DNA from: Megalobrama amblycephala
Taxonomy: Eukaryota > Chordata > Actinopteri > Cypriniformes > Xenocyprididae
Direction: 5' to 3'
Assembly: GCF_018812025.1 (NCBI RefSeq)
Contig: NC_063058.1
Location: 16,254,797-16,318,796, forward strand
DNA length: 64,000 nt
Under the pieces are notes generated by a model. It had not been told where the DNA came from. It searched no databases and worked only from the letters and a program-made list of their open reading frames with translations. How positions within the stretch are numbered: the first letter of the stretch is position 1; every line of letters starts with the position of its first letter. Positions 22,801 through 36,868 of this stretch are shown in pieces. The position numbers were made by a program, and so were the translations under genes.

Positions 22801-23504
22801 AAAACGAATGCCTTTCGACCTTCACAGCTAGCTTTTATCGCTTTATTGTGTTTCGCCTGGTTACGACACGGTGTGAGGTTAAAAAGCCACAAAACAACTT
22901 GCCCTTTTATGGTGCATTTACTACTTGATACTAAAATCACTAATGTCCTTGGTTAATATTGTGGAACAATGATGTTGTTGAGCCATGCAATTGTTTTTGA
23001 AGATAAAACCCCTGACTGGCTCAATAAATTTTTGTGCTGATTCAGTATGGCTTGAAAAGAACAAGATGGTTTATGAGCACCTGGTTCTGCCCATACTGGA
23101 CACTTGACATCTAATGCAAACTCTACTGAATAGTGCTTTTTCTGATATGAACAAAAACATGTAACCATTTTATGATGAAAAACCCTATCTTTTCTGTTTA
23201 AAAGTTTACCTCTCAGCATTAAAAAAATGCGGATTTTACCATGCGGTCACTTACTTTTATAAACTGCTTATGTAATCCAGATCTAGACTATCAGTGCATA
23301 TTACTGCATTCAGTGTTACATAAATGATTAAAGCTAAAATGAATAATAGATCAATGGTATTAAAAATATCTCCACCTATTCCAGCACCAGATCATTGCAG
23401 GATAGTAATTCTTCTCTTTGCTCGTAATCTTTCGATGGTAAATAAGTGAAATGCATCAAATAAAAAGCAACAACAACAACAAAAAAATACAAAGAACTCA
23501 TGCA
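22801..23504. other. Intergenic, no gene seen
   Basis: No gene or complete repeat is recognised between the composite insertion and the predicted tmem263 transcript end. Confidence 0.4.
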
Positions 23505-25018
23505 TTTCTAAAATACAGAATGCTTTATTTGTAGAATACAGCATCAATTTAGCAAAAATAGTTCTATTATAGACAAAATCTACTTGGTCTTAAAAGTCCA
23601 GTTTATAGTAACAGCATCTTCAAGACATGGGTACCTAACAGAAAGTGTGTAGATAGCAAAAACAAAGAAACATGAGAAAAAAAACAACAACTGAGATACA
23701 TACTCACAATTAACAGCATGTTGTACAGAGAACTAGAGCTTCAAGCATGCATCGCAACAATATAATAATATGCCATATGTTGTTTTTACATAAATAAAAA
23801 AGGAGACAAACATTTAAGCAGTAGAGGGGGGAAAAAAGACAAAAACGTATGAACAAATACTCAATTTGCACATTTTCAATTGTGCTGGTTCTATGATGTA
23901 AACAGCTGTAACAGGGTCGCAGGAAATACATCTGTGGTTATTTTGCACTGTTCTGAAACACTAAACACTCCACAGTGAGCTTTTATAACTCCCAAGACAT
24001 TCAGGCACATGTACGGCCAATAAAACATCATCTCAATTGAGAACTACAAGTGATGCTTCGCAAAAGAGAAAACGAAGCGGACTTGCTAAAAAGCCTTTTT
24101 AAATGGACTGAAGACAATGCGGTGTAGTTTCTGTTTCCCTGCATCCTTTTTTAGATGCGAATAATTTCTTTTCTTAACTCCAGGCTCTGGTTTCCTGGAG
24201 ACAGATTAAATTTCAACGGCTTAAACATTGTCTTACAAAATGGAGTGTTTACACTGGAGACTCACCATTAATGTAATCTACGCCAAAGATGTGCGAACTG
24301 CCGTTCGGAGATTTCTACACTTACCAGGGCTGACGTAAATGAGAATGTGATGATAATAAAACAGCTGACTGTGAAAACAGCAGATGTTTATATTACTGTG
24401 AAATCGGTATCAAAGAAACTACACGATTTCCGACACTAAATCGAAGAACGTTTGAGAGTATGTAGTATAAACCCCACATTATCAGATGATCAGGGTCATT
24501 TAGTGTCACATTTATTCATTAAATAATACTTTCACAGATCTCACATTATTTTGTTTAAAGATGGTAAACATACTCAAGGAATACTTCTATGAAGTGTACT
24601 TGAACTTTTTTAGGGATGTTTTATAGAGAAATTATTAGCATTTCCTTTGTAATGGAGCCGGTTTCATTAAGCAGTTAAAGAATATGTTACGATATTGCCA
24701 TTTGATCTTCCCAGCATTAATAATACAGACCAAAATTTCAGCCAATAGTCAAAATACACACAAACATATAAGCAAACAAAAGGCATAAGATCCCAATTAT
24801 CTCATGTACCTCCGCTTTCTAATGTTGGTAGAAGTGTGTTTATATACCGTATTAACTTAGGTAGGATTGTATTTGGTGAATCAATGCGAAACAGTAATTT
24901 TCCCATGGGCTAAATGAACCTGCCACCTGCTTTCCAACCCCCTTGAAAGTGAGAACACACCACCCAGACATCCACTGACACACCGAATCGAACAAAGGGT
25001 GGGAGCGAGTCAGCCAGT
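23505..25018 (-). other. tmem263: Predicted tmem263 3'UTR
   Basis: The sequence downstream of the tmem263 stop on the minus strand is free of recognisable transposons. Polyadenylation signals (AATAAA on the minus strand) lie at 24511-24516 and 23524-23529, so 3'UTRs of about 0.5 or 1.5 kb are predicted. The absence of repeats across 1.5 kb in an otherwise repeat-laden window supports the longer form, but this is inference. Confidence 0.5.
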
Positions 25019-25450
<432 letters not shown>

Positions 25451-27491
25451 AATTGTAAAATTACAATTCTAGGTGTCTATGACTTTCTTCTTTCTGTCAA
25501 CCACAATTAGCGTTATATTAAAAAAATATTCTGGCTTTTCCAAGCTTTATAATGGGAGTGAATAGTAACTGAGATTTTGAAGCCCAAAAAAAGCACATCC
25601 ATTCATCATAAAAGTAATCCATACGATTCCAGGGGGGTTAATAAGGGCCTTCTGATGCGAAGTGATGCGTTTTTGTAAGAAAAATATCCATATTTATAAC
25701 TTTATAGACTATAATCACTATAATCATTCCAATAATGTCCATCCACGCGTTTACGAGAGAGTCGAGTTCCAGAGGTGCCAGCACCTGTTAAAGGTGCTAA
25801 AGAGGATGTTTTATTTTATACATTTTTGCAATATTACTTGAAACTGTCTTTACTAACTGATAAAAGACTATTTATTAGATGCACTGAAAGGAATAATATT
25901 AATATACATCATCTGTGCACGAGGTAGGGCCTTAAAAACATCAGCCAATCGTTTACGCGATCATCGCGTAAACGATTGGCCCTCTGGCTTGTCAATCACT
26001 GCCATGACGTTCCTTGTGAGAGACGAGCGCGGCTGCGCGCTCCAGTAACTTTCCACACTCCACAGGCGCCGCATGCAGTGTTTTTGTCAGGAGACAGGAG
26101 TAACAACTGCAGATTATGAGTTACCTGCGGTGAGTCCGACATAATGAATCCACTAACACGACACAGCGAATGCCGGTGGTAAACACTCGTGTTCCAATAC
26201 GAGTGTTTACGAGTTTTGGGAGGCGTTCCTTCGAAGGAGGGGGGTTGTTCTTACGCATGCGCCCATTTCAAAAACTCAGTAACAGTCTTTGGTTTCTCAG
26301 TCGACGAAAAGATCCTCTTTAGCACCTTTAATTCAGAAGCATACTTGAATGAGATTTTACTAGCAAATCATCCATTAGAGGGGGGCAATTTGACTATTCT
26401 CATAGCTAATCATTGGCTATGGTTACAGCAGGTTTGCTGCAACTAAATCTGAGCAAAAACAACTAAAACCAAAATGGACTGGTGGCTTGTAATCAAGAAT
26501 AATGTTAAACTGAAAGAAAAACAAGCTCAGCCGTCACTCTAAAGTCGGTAAGCTGTTTATATTTTTAATGTTTCAGTTTTTAACGAATACCCTGTCTACA
26601 CCGGACGCGAGCGCCACGATGCAACACACAAAATCCCAGACAGTAAACTGACGCCTTGTTCTATTTCTGACATACTCCAAAGCGCGGGCGTTACTTTTGA
26701 CACAAAGAACAAATGGATTTGCAATGGTCACTTCATTTGCATCCTCAAACTGTTGTGGCAAGGCGCAATGCGACAATGGTCGTGTCCGGTGTAGAAATGG
26801 GGTTTGCACACTATATGCAGCTTATTAAGTAATATAGCAATGATGTTCGAACGCATCAAGTATTATATGAATGACATTTACGTTGGTGGGGGTGGGATGG
26901 GGGTGAAATTAGATAAACGTAGAGGGGCACGTGTCCTAAAAGGTTATATCCCGGACATAGGATATAGGAGTAGCGTAAGCTTAGGTGAGAGTAGACACCT
27001 TTCGCTGTTCAAACTCCAACTTTTCTCCCAAAAAAAAAATCTCGTTTTAGACTTCTAATTCGTGACCGGCGTTTTGTTTTGCTCTATCCTCTGCGCTTCC
27101 ACGTTCGTCAATACGTCATGTGTCAGGTCAAAGTTCACTCTTCTGTCAGAATCGACTCGCGTACTGAAGCCATGGATGGACGTTATTAGAAGCTAGCGAT
27201 TATAGTCGATAAAGTTATAAATATGGATATTTTTCTTACAGAAACACATCGCTTCACTTTAAAAGGCCTTTATTAACCCCTGGAAACATATGGATTATTT
27301 TTATGATGGATGGATGTGCTTTTTTGGGCTTCAAAATCTCAGTTACTCTTCACTCCCATTATAAAGCTTGGAAGAGCCAGAATATTTTTTAATATAACTC
27401 TGATTGTGTTTGACTGAAAGAAGAAAGTCATACACCTAGGATGGCTTGAGGGTGAGTAAATTATGGGATAATTTTCATTTTGGGGTGAACT
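25451..27491. mobile_element. Large fold-back element, left terminus missing
   Basis: The left arm (about 25470-25750) and right arm (about 27180-27450) are inverse copies; for example 'ccaagctttataatgggagt' on the left matches 'cccattataaagcttgg' on the right. The right end is TTTGGGGTGAACTATTCCT followed by A and TTAA. The matching left terminus is absent, so the copy is truncated. A second element (25792-26327) is inserted in the middle. It probably lies within the tmem263 intron. No transposase is present. Confidence 0.75.
25792..26327. mobile_element. TTAA-flanked MITE (AGGTGCTAAAGAGGAT family)
   Basis: 536 bp with ends AGGTGCTAAAGAGGAT and ATCCTCTTTAGCACCT, a perfect 16 bp inverted pair, and TTAA on both sides (25788-25791 and 26328-26331). 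A secondary palindrome occurs near 25955-25975 (cgtttacgcgatcatcgcgt). Nested in the larger fold-back element. Confidence 0.88.
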
Positions 27492-27839
27492 ATTCCTATT
27501 AAAGGGATAGTTCAAGCAAAAATGAAAATTTGATGTTTATCTGCTTACCCCCAGCGCATCCAAGTAAGTTTAAGTAAAAAGACAAATAATTACATAACGC
27601 CAAAATATTAAGTAAGAGTAAAGATTGACCAGTATTGTCTCTTTATGACCAATGCAGACTATTTTGATGTTTAAAGTTCACCAAGAAATCAAAATTCAAA
27701 ACTCTTCTCTGATGACGTGTTTACTGGTATGAGGAGGGGACAACCTGTCACTCACATGAGATCGTCCAATAGCAAACAACAACCAACCAATTTTTTTCCC
27801 TGATTCTTGATAGACAAAATCAAGTACATTTTAATTATA
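27492..27839. other. Fragment of an AGGGATAGTTCA end, then unique sequence
   Basis: TTAA plus AGGGATAGTTCA followed by 'gcaaaaatgaaaattt' at 27497-27532 is a left end of the AGGGTTAGTTCACCC type with no matching right end nearby. 27545-27839 holds nothing I recognise. Confidence 0.6.
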
Positions 27840-28577
27840 CACTGTAAAAAATGACCATGATTTTAACAGTAAAAGACTGTAAAAATGCTGCGGTGAAAAA
27901 CTCAATTGGTTTACAGAAAGTTCCCGTACTATATACGGTGAATAACTGTAATAGATCTAACTGTACATTTAATGTAATTTTACGGTAAAATACCGTTAAA
28001 TTCACAGTTTTTGGAAGTGAAAAATAACAATTCATTGTAAAATTTACAGTGAAAAACCGTAAATTGACATTCCCACAATTCCTTGCGTGACACTTCACAT
28101 TTGATATATTTTCGTTGAAATAATGTTTCTTAGTTTTTCTCATTTTTTTCTAATCAGTTATGTACATTAGGGTTTTATGTTACATCTAATGTTGTTAAAT
28201 TAATGTTTATTGCATTTTTAAAATTTCATGCATGTTACCATGATGGTGTTTAGTGTGTGTGTGAATGACACTGTGTGCACCTTCTATATGTTAGTGTTGT
28301 CCTCCTCAGCTTGTGATGAACTTTGATTCATCATGTGACTCTTATCACCACTGTGTCTGGTGACTGTCAGTGTATTATAAAGGTACAAAACAGATATTAG
28401 TACTTCATTAGGTTGGTAAATTAACATTATATCAGTTAATGAAATACGTTATTTTACCGTAAATTTAACAGATTTTTTTTTACGTTGCTACTGTATTTTT
28501 TACGGTAAAGTTCTGGCAACCACAGCTGCCGTTTTTTTACCGTAAATTTTACTGGGATTTTTTTTTTTTTTACAGTG
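27840..28577. mobile_element. TA-flanked MITE with CACTGTAAAAA ends
   Basis: The ends are CACTGTAAAAAATGA and TTTTTTACAGTG with TA on both sides (27838-27839 and 28578-28579), the pattern of a non-autonomous TA-targeting element. Repeated 'ttttaccgtaaattt' and 'aacagt' motifs populate both subterminal regions. 738 bp, no protein. Confidence 0.8.
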
Positions 28578-28579
28578 TA

Positions 28580-31251
28580 CGTCACAATAAGGAAGAAAAG
28601 ACTAGCGCAAGTTCTGTTTCATGCCGAATTTAAGTGTCCAATAATTGATATGCAAAAACACAATAAGTAGTAAATAACAACAACAACAATAAAACATAAT
28701 ATCCACTTTGGAAAATATAATGATTATAATTTATACAATATTATTATTATTAATATGGGGAAAACACTCCAATGACTTGCATTGTAGGAAGATCCTAAGC
28801 CATATATAGGGACATTTTTTTTTCTTTTTTTGACTTGGCCCACTAAGCAACCATCTAGTAGCCAACCAGAAACCACAGAACAATGTATGGCTATGTGAAA
28901 GACTATTGTATTCAAATCCAGCTCCATTTTGCCATTCCCGGTTCTTTCTGTTGCCAACAAAACACCTTTTACGAATCAGTCCAGGCCAAATATAATTATT
29001 ATCTCTATGCAATTTTTTGGTTCCTAAAGCCATGATTTTAAAATCATGTGTTTCAGGACACTCGCCGAAAAATAATAGTAGTTATGCAAGTATTGTTTAT
29101 TTTTCTCTTTGTGATGGTTATGTGAGACTTAAAGCTTCAGGGCAGCATTGTGAAATCAGCTCACATCTACAGACCTGACACTGAGTAATACACTGAGCAG
29201 ATGTGGTCTGAAACACACACACACACACACACACAGTCCAAATGGCATCATCTCTCCCCTCTGTTGTTCCTCTGGCAGAATACAAGAAAAAAAAAAAAAA
29301 AAGACTTTTCCTTCCACCGGACAACAAGCATTTACACACCCCACAATACTCTGCGGACTGTGAACAGAAATTATATCTTTTACATTCAATCAATACTGTC
29401 AAGGACCGCGTGTCTGGGTTGCACGATGAGCTCCCCGGTGAATCGATGTGCCACGGAGAAGCCGTGTGAATGACAAGCAGCGCATCTTCAGATGAGTCCC
29501 GTGGGATGGCGGAGGGAAAACTTCATGGAGCAGTCAAGGTCGGCCCACATGTAGTTCATACGTGCGCAGATGTGCACGCGCATCAACAACAACAGACACG
29601 CGGAGATAAACAAAACCGGCCTTGATGTGAAACGTTCGTGAGATGCGACCAGAGAAGATGAACAGATTTAACTAAAGCTTGCTTTCCCTGCCTAACGGCA
29701 TCTTGCAAATGTCGAAATTCATTAATATGTATGAAACATGCCTACAAACCTACTAACACCATGTCTCTACGTTCAGTTTAGAATAGCGATCGACTGATGT
29801 TTATGACAAATTTTGAGTGTCCGATAACTGATATGCAGAACCAGAATTGTTATTTGAATTATTTCTGTTTTTAGCAAAATAACCAAATTGTTATAGACAA
29901 TAAGATGATAAAACCAGTTGAGGTGTTCAACGATGATACAGCGATCAGCGACAATGTTGTTGAATACAAAACTCGCTCCTCCAGATTCCCATTCACACAT
30001 TCAATTAAGACTAACTCTAGTCATCTGGGCCTGGGGAGATGTAATTACACTTTCCACACTACCAAACCTCAAAGCATTGCGGCACTTTCAGAAATCTTCC
30101 ATTTCACATTAAAGCCTGAGTGAGCAAAGTAGTGAGGCATGCTTCAAAAAAGGAATGAGATTATTTCTTTCCAATGAAAGAAGGATAGACCAATAATTTT
30201 GGGTTGTGTTTCTCTTAAGATAATAAGTAGACCTACTGTAAACCCTAACGCTCAAAGTAATTAATTGGTTTGAGTAGGACAAACATAAACATTTTGCGTT
30301 TTATGAACATATTTCTTTTCATATAAACAAAGTTAAGGTTAACTGAAACTTGGCTGGGATTTCTATTTCCCAGCATGTTTTGCCCATGGCACTCAAAAGG
30401 GAGAGTAAATGCTAAAATTAAGTGTTAAGCAAGAGCTATATCATGCTATTAACAATTAAAATGTTAATATTATAGAAATTGTTCGTAAAGCCATTCTTAC
30501 CTAAAATGTGAGATTCACTTTCATACAAATTGTTTGCAAATGCATTCTAATGTAAGCTCAATCATATGAGCAAATTCCATTTTCAAGTGCAAATTTCCTT
30601 AAATAACCAAAAATAAATGTGTGACAATAGGTACTACAAATATTAACCAGTAATTTGAACACTGCATGCAAACAACAGTCATCCACAGCATAGCGTGACA
30701 ATGCGTTGTTTGCAATATAATACGACTCTGTAAATGTCAATCTAACATGAGAATGTGGCAGCTAAATAATACTGCAATGATAAGTCACCAACTACATGCA
30801 AACCTCTGTTCTGTATTATAAAAAATTACATGCTGCATATTAAATTAATTTGTATAAATCATTTGTGAATTCATTCTTGCTTAAATTCATTCTTAAATGA
30901 CATTTATTTTCATAAAAATTGTTTGAAAATTTTGAATTGTTAATTTTTACGTAAAATGTTTGTAAATCTATTCTAAAACGTAAACGGTCACGTTCAAGTG
31001 ACGAAAGCAATTTTCGTTTAAAATTTTCATAAATCCATTAAAACGGAAACTGCCTGTAAAGCTATTTTGAAACTATATTGTGAAAGCACTATACAAATAA
31101 ATTAAATTTCAACATTCATATCGTCGCTGTCTGGCGGAAAACCTGTATCTCCATATTTCGTCATTTTAATTTTTTTCCCCATTAATTAGTACTATTGGTC
31201 GCCCTTTACATCTGTCAGTGGGTTCTGCATATATTTAACTAATGAAAAGTA
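28580..31251. other. Intergenic, with one CA microsatellite
   Basis: No supported gene in 2.7 kb. An (AC)n tract of about 23 bp is at 29213-29235 and a poly-A run at about 29285-29302. 29400-29650 is more GC-rich and contains short open frames, but has no domain, donor or acceptor that I can defend. Confidence 0.4.
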
Positions 31252-31255
31252 TTAA

Positions 31256-32230
31256 AGGTGCCCAAGAACGTTCTTTCACAAGATGTAATATAAGTCTAAG
31301 GTGTCTCCTGAATGTGTCTGTGAAGTTTCAGCTCAAAATACCCCATAGATTTTTTTAAATTAATTTTTTTAACTGCCTATTTTGGTGCATCATTAACAGT
31401 GCACTGATTTACACTCGGCGCCGCCCCCTTAAATCTCGTGCTCCCTGCCACACCAGCTGTCGACTATATTACAGCGCATTTACAAAGTTCACACAGCTAA
31501 TATAACCCTCAAATGGATCTTTACAAGATGTTCGTCATGCATGCTGCATGCATGCTTCGAATTATGTGAGTAAAGTATTTATTTGGATGTTAAAGTTTTA
31601 TTCTGAGTGAATTTGAGGCTGTCCTCCGTGGCTAACAGCTAATGCTACACTGTTGGAGAGATTTATAAAGAATGAAGTTGTGTTTATGAATTATCCAGAC
31701 TGCAAGTGTTTAAAAATGAAAATAGCGACGGCTCTTGTCTCCGTGAATACAGAAAGAAACGATGGTAACTTTAACCTCATTTAACAGTACATTAGCAACA
31801 TGCTAACGAAACTTTTAGAAAGTCAATTTACAAATATCAGTAAAAATATCATGCTATCATGGATTATGTCAGTTATTATTGCTCCATCTGCCGTTTTTTG
31901 CTGTTGTTCTTGCTTGCTTACCTAGTCTGATGATTCGGCTGTGTGCAGCTCCAGACGTTAACTGGCTGCCCTTGTCTAATGCCTTTTATAATGTTGGGAA
32001 CATCATGGGCTGGCATTATGCAAATATTGGGGCGTACACCCCGACTGTTACGCAACAGTCGGTGTTATGTTGAGATTCGCCTGTTCTTCGGAGGTCGTTT
32101 AAACAAATGAAATTTATATAAGAAGGAGGAAACAATGGAGTTTGAGACTCACTGTATGTCTTTTCCATGTACTGAACTCTTGTTATTTAACTATGCCAAG
32201 GTAAATTCAAATTTTGAATCAAGAGCACCT
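31256..32230. mobile_element. 0.95 kb TTAA element (AGGTGCCC family), copy 1
   Basis: The ends are AGGTGCCCAAGAACG and CAAGAGCACCT with TTAA at 31252-31255 and 32231-32234. Core features shared by all five copies are an imperfect 'gcatgcatgctt' palindrome, the 'gctcttgtctccgtgaatac' stretch, and a 22 bp palindrome centred on TTACGTAA (here 32041-32062, with C replacing T in the centre). No transposase. Short frames inside differ between copies and are not conserved as protein. Confidence 0.92.
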
Positions 32231-32234
32231 TTAA

Positions 32235-32911
32235 AAAGAGCTTGTTACTGAACATTGCAACTCCATTGGATCCTCAAACTGGTAAAACCAGCCAACAGCT
32301 CTGGGTAAAACCTCATATCTCCACCCCGCCTCTATCGTGAATTAAGTGCCTCGGGCAATTTTGACAGTCTGTGTTTGATTGCAATGCAAGGAAATTAAAT
32401 AAGTAATTATTTGAATATGTACAGCATTTTCTTTACTCAAGAAATCTCGAAGTACACGTGAACTGATCATCTCCTCCATTTTAATACCAGTTACAGCACG
32501 AAATAAACATGAATGAACATCTGAAGGTATGTTAAAAGATACAATGCAACTTACCGAAATCCGTATCGTGTCTCATGTAATCGCTTACTCAGTGTTTTAA
32601 ACGCAGAAACATGTCAATAAAACAGCTTGAAAACAATGTCACATAATGTCACATTTACCTCAGAAAAACCATATTCAGTGACTCAGTCAGCTAGAAAAAT
32701 TAACTCTAGGGAGGGTTTTGCTAAATATATGCACCATACATATTCATAATAATTTTTTATGTTCTTCAATATTTAATGCATGTTTGAATAAATCCGTCAA
32801 GTTATGACAGCCACCCTTTATAAAAAACAAAAAAAACAATTGGGAAATATAATTATGTGATTGTAAAGTTAGTATTATAATTTTATTATTATAATAACTT
32901 AGGTGTAATTT
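32235..32911. other. Intergenic, no gene seen
   Basis: No gene or repeat is recognised here. Confidence 0.4.
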
Positions 32912-33581
32912 ACAGTTTTTTTCAACTGCTTACACACAAAATCCTTACTTGTCACACAATTTCTGAAACCTGACACTCAAACACCAGAACCACACACCAA
33001 ATCTGCAAAATCACACGCTAATTATTATATTTTCAATTTCATAAAACACTTTTTGCAAAACACAACACACAATTCTCTATGTAACACACAAATATCTAAC
33101 AGGAAGCATCTTGATTTCCTTTTTCAAACACAACCATTGTTTCTGTCCAACTACACATGGTTGATGTATTTCTTTTCTTTCGTACTGTGTTATACTGTAT
33201 TCACAACCACAAATGCTTACAGTAAAAAAAAAAAAACAGTTTGGTTTCAATCTTGCTTTCGTGTTCACCATAAATTTTTCAACATCTCTCTGCCAATTAC
33301 TTTCAATCTTGTACAGAAATGAACATAGGAGCTCATGAAAGAAGAGCTTTAGGTTTTGAATAACTGTGTGTATATGATGTATCCAAAAATAGAATATGTC
33401 AAAAGTGTTTGCAACATAAGACAAATGTTTGCTTTTGAGATGGGTTTGTGATATTTTGAATGCAGTGCTATATTTTACAAGGCATTTTGCATTTTGTGTG
33501 TGCAATTCCTGGATTTGTATGTAAAGTTTTGAAAAAAAGAGGCAAAGTTTTGAAAACGTGCAAGCAGTTGAAAAACCCTTT
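32912..33581. mobile_element. TIR element with TTTTTTTCAACTGCTT end
   Basis: The left 'ttttttcaactgcttacac' matches the reverse complement of the right 'gtgcaagcagttgaaaaac'. The block is about 670 bp and rich in CACA on one half and TGTG on the other, consistent with fold-back arms. A 142-codon minus-strand frame at 33077-33505 has no recognisable domain and follows the inverted arms, so it is not called. Confidence 0.55.
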
Positions 33582-33668
33582 AAGTGTTTGTATACAAATC
33601 AGTTGATTTTAATCTTGAATATTATAGTAATGTAGTACCAACTGACTCCCATGTATAGTTTACAGCAT

Positions 33669-34178
33669 TAATTGACCCTTCACCGGGAGTTTGATTGACA
33701 AGCGATCTAACCAATCATAACGCCGAATCCACCATTTTGTCCGACAAAGCAGTCAGGAGTTAGAAGATTAACCTCAGTGGACTTGAACTTGAAAAATGGT
33801 GTGTACTGATGTCTTTCTGCGTTTGAAACAACATTCCTTCTGATGTTTATTCATGCATTTGCTGCTATAAATTAACTAGTAAGAAGAGATGATCGGTTAA
33901 CGAGCCGCTTGAGATGAGGAGCTACAGCGATCTGTCACGACACATAAAAGAGCCACAAAACGTTTTTTATTGTTCGAATTTCTTAAAACAATTACGCAGT
34001 TTGAAAGCTGGGACTTTGTTTAATATCATAAGTAACCTGCTCTGTCTTGTCTGTCGACGTGTTGTCAGTGTCCTCTTTGCTCCGCAATGTATTTTTCACT
34101 CTGTGTGGCGACAGCGCCATGGCTTGTTGGACAAAGCAACAGTAACTAAGGGGGACGGGTCTTTGTGAAGGGTCAATT
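33669..34178. mobile_element. TIR element with AATTGACCCTTCAC ends
   Basis: The left 'aattgacccttcaccggg' is matched by the right 'gtgaagggtcaatt'; inner 'gacaaagc' blocks are also shared. About 510 bp. Target duplication unclear and no protein recognised. Confidence 0.6.
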
Positions 34179-34289
34179 GTGCCCATCAACTGTTTGGTTA
34201 CTGACATTCTTCAAAAACCCCATTTCAGCTTGATTTTGGTAAAATGTTAATAATCTAAATGGCATTTGCAAATGTCTGACCCAAGCAGC

Positions 34290-35520
34290 AACCTCCCCCA
34301 GTTTGTCTTGAAGCCAATATGGAAGTGACTTAAATTGCAATTCATCGACTGGCCACTAGGGACAGGCTCCAAAAGACAGCAGAATCTCATTGAGCCCCAT
34401 ATTAAAATGTGTTAAAGGTGCCCAAGATTCAAAAATTGAATTTACCTCGGCATAGTTAAATAACAAGAGTTTAGTACATGGAAAAGACATACAGTGAGTC
34501 TCAAACCCCATTGTTTCCTCCTTCTTATATAAATCTCATTTGTTTAAACGACCTCCGAAGAAAAGGCGAATCTCAACATAACACCGACTGTTACGTAACA
34601 GTGTACGCCCCCAATATTTGCATAATGCCAGCCCATGTTCCCAACATTATAAAAGGCATTAGACAAGGGCAGCCAGTATTAACGTCTGGATCTGCACACA
34701 GCCGAATCATCAGACTAGGTAAGCAAGAACAACAGCGAAAAATGGCAGATGGAGCAATAATAACTGACATAATCCATGATAGCATGATATTTTTACTGAT
34801 ATTTGTAAATTGTCTATCTAAATGTTTCGTTAGCATGTTGCTAATGTACTGTTAAATGTGGTTAAAGTTACCATCGTTTCTTTCTGTATTCACGGAGACA
34901 AGAGCCGTCGCTATTTTCATTTTTTAAACACTTGCAGTCTGTATAATGCACAAACACAACTTCGTTCTTTATAAATCTCTCCAACAGTGTAGCATTAGCC
35001 GTTAGCCACGGAGCATATAGCCTCAAACTCATACAGAATCAAACGTAAAACATCAAAATAAATACTTTACTCACATAATTCGAAGCATGCATACAGCATG
35101 CATGACGAACATCTTGTAAAGATCCATTTGAGGGTTATATTAGCTGTGTGAACTTTGTAAATGCGCTGTAATATAGTCGACAGCTGGTGTGGCAGGGAGC
35201 ACGCGATTTAAGGGGGCGGCGCCGATGGTAAATCAGTGCATTGTTAATGATGCCCCAAAATAGGCAGTTAAAAAAAATTTATTTAAAAAAATCTATGGGG
35301 TATTTTGAGCTGAAACTTCACAGACACATTCAGGAGACACCTTAGACTTATATTACATCTTGTGAAAAAGCATTCTTGGGCACCTTTAAACTTTACAGCA
35401 GAAAAAAAACATGTTTACAGCCTGGTACAAATTGTAATTTTGGTCTATATAGCTAATTGTGCCCCTCATGACAACTGTGAGGGGGGATGATTTTTTTTAT
35501 AACTCATCCGTTTAAATTAT
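34290..35520. repeat. Older interspersed repeat split by a TTAA element
   Basis: Sequence either side of the 34416-35385 insertion reads as one continuous repeat, from 'atcgactggccactagggac' on the left to 'cagcctggtacaaattg' and 'ggtctatatagcta' on the right, a block I associate with a common zebrafish repeat. It was present before the insertion. Identification is from memory, not a search. Confidence 0.5.
34416..35385. mobile_element. 0.95 kb TTAA element (AGGTGCCC family), copy 2, inverted
   Basis: 970 bp, opposite in orientation to copy 1. It starts AGGTGCCCAAGATTC and ends CATTCTTGGGCACCT, with TTAA at 34412-34415 and 35386-35389. The conserved palindrome is damaged here: only the left 18 bases remain at 34584-34601. 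Confidence 0.92.
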
Positions 35521-36868
35521 ATTAAGCCTTAATGTTCTGCATAATTAAGGGCGCGGCCACTTGATTGACAGGTGGATTGTCGCTGCTGTCACCACTAGCT
35601 GTTTGTCTGCTGCCGTCACTTCACCTCAGCATTTTCTGTTATCCGGGAGTGATGCACGGTGACGGCCGACTTTAGGTTTCAAAAACGCACAACACAGCAA
35701 TTGTCATGTAAATTGTTTGTAAATATTAAACACGTAAAGTATTGCATTTTATGAAGATCAGTTGTGGTGTAAATTGTTCATAAAACTGTTCTTATGTACA
35801 ATGCTGCACAATTAGTTTAACAATAAATGAGGCCAACGATTGTGAGCTTCACGCAGGTATCTGAAACAACTTTGTTATCGACAGCTATTATCATTCAGTT
35901 GAAACTACAATAAGACTGCAGATAACCAGTCAAAAATACACTACCATGTCATGTATTAGAAGTCCCATTGAACTAACTGAATATAAATACGATCTTGGCT
36001 ATGTGCCCATGGGTACTTGGGTAACAAATGTAAAATAAATATTAGCCTAGAATTTGGACACTGCATGAAAATAACAGAGTCAATAGCATAGTGTGACAAC
36101 GTGTTATTTGCAATACAATGAAGTTCTGGAAAGTCAATCCAGCACAGAATAGATTATGGCAGCCAAATAACAGTGCAAACGATAAGTCACGCACAACATG
36201 CAAATAACGTGCAAACAATGTATCTCACAAACCTCCATTCTGTTAAACATTAAACATGATATGCTGCATATTATTCACACAGACAACAACAAACACATGT
36301 GCACATCATGAATGATTTCAGGGAGGGAAAGACCTCATCCTAATCTGGCTTAACTGATTACTGACCTAAAAGGATGGGATAAAACAGCTGGTAGGATCTG
36401 ATTGAAGAGGGGGAGAGTGTTTGTGGAGGAAGGAATAATTATTTACTGTTTAAATTACTTGTCATACAGGTCAAACATATCGATGTGGTAGATTAGAATT
36501 AAATATCCATATTCATCAGTTCAAGTTAATCATTATCAGATTCTGGAGAATCCCGGATATGCTGTTCGATTGCAACAGACAATAAATTTGATGTCTTAAA
36601 CTTCAAAAATAAGTGTGATTTGTAATGATCTTACGGGATTGCTAAAATCATGCAGTGTATCCCGGGCTTTACAGGTGTGGGACGACATGAGGGCGAGTAA
36701 TTAATGACAGAATTTTCATTTTTGGGTGAACTAACCCTTTTTTAGGTCTTAGTTTAATTATTTTAAGACATGTCAGTGCAAGTTGTTTTTAGTTAAAACA
36801 GTTCAAACATGCATTTTAGTCTGAGACTAGGTTTAAGCCTTGTCTGTGAAACCAGGGGATAATGTTAA
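35521..36868. other. Intergenic, with one MITE right-end fragment
   Basis: 36676-36741 matches the right end of the AGGGTTAGTTCACCC family (gacgacatgagggcgagtaa through gggtgaactaaccct) with no left partner nearby. The rest holds no gene or complete element I recognise. Confidence 0.5.

Noticed and set aside
29400..29650. GC-richer patch as a tmem263 upstream exon
   Set aside because: No frame on the minus strand resembles the expected tmem263 N terminus and no clear donor site was found.
33077..33505. 142-codon minus-strand frame
   Set aside because: It runs through the inverted arms of a TIR element, is AT-rich and has no recognisable motif.
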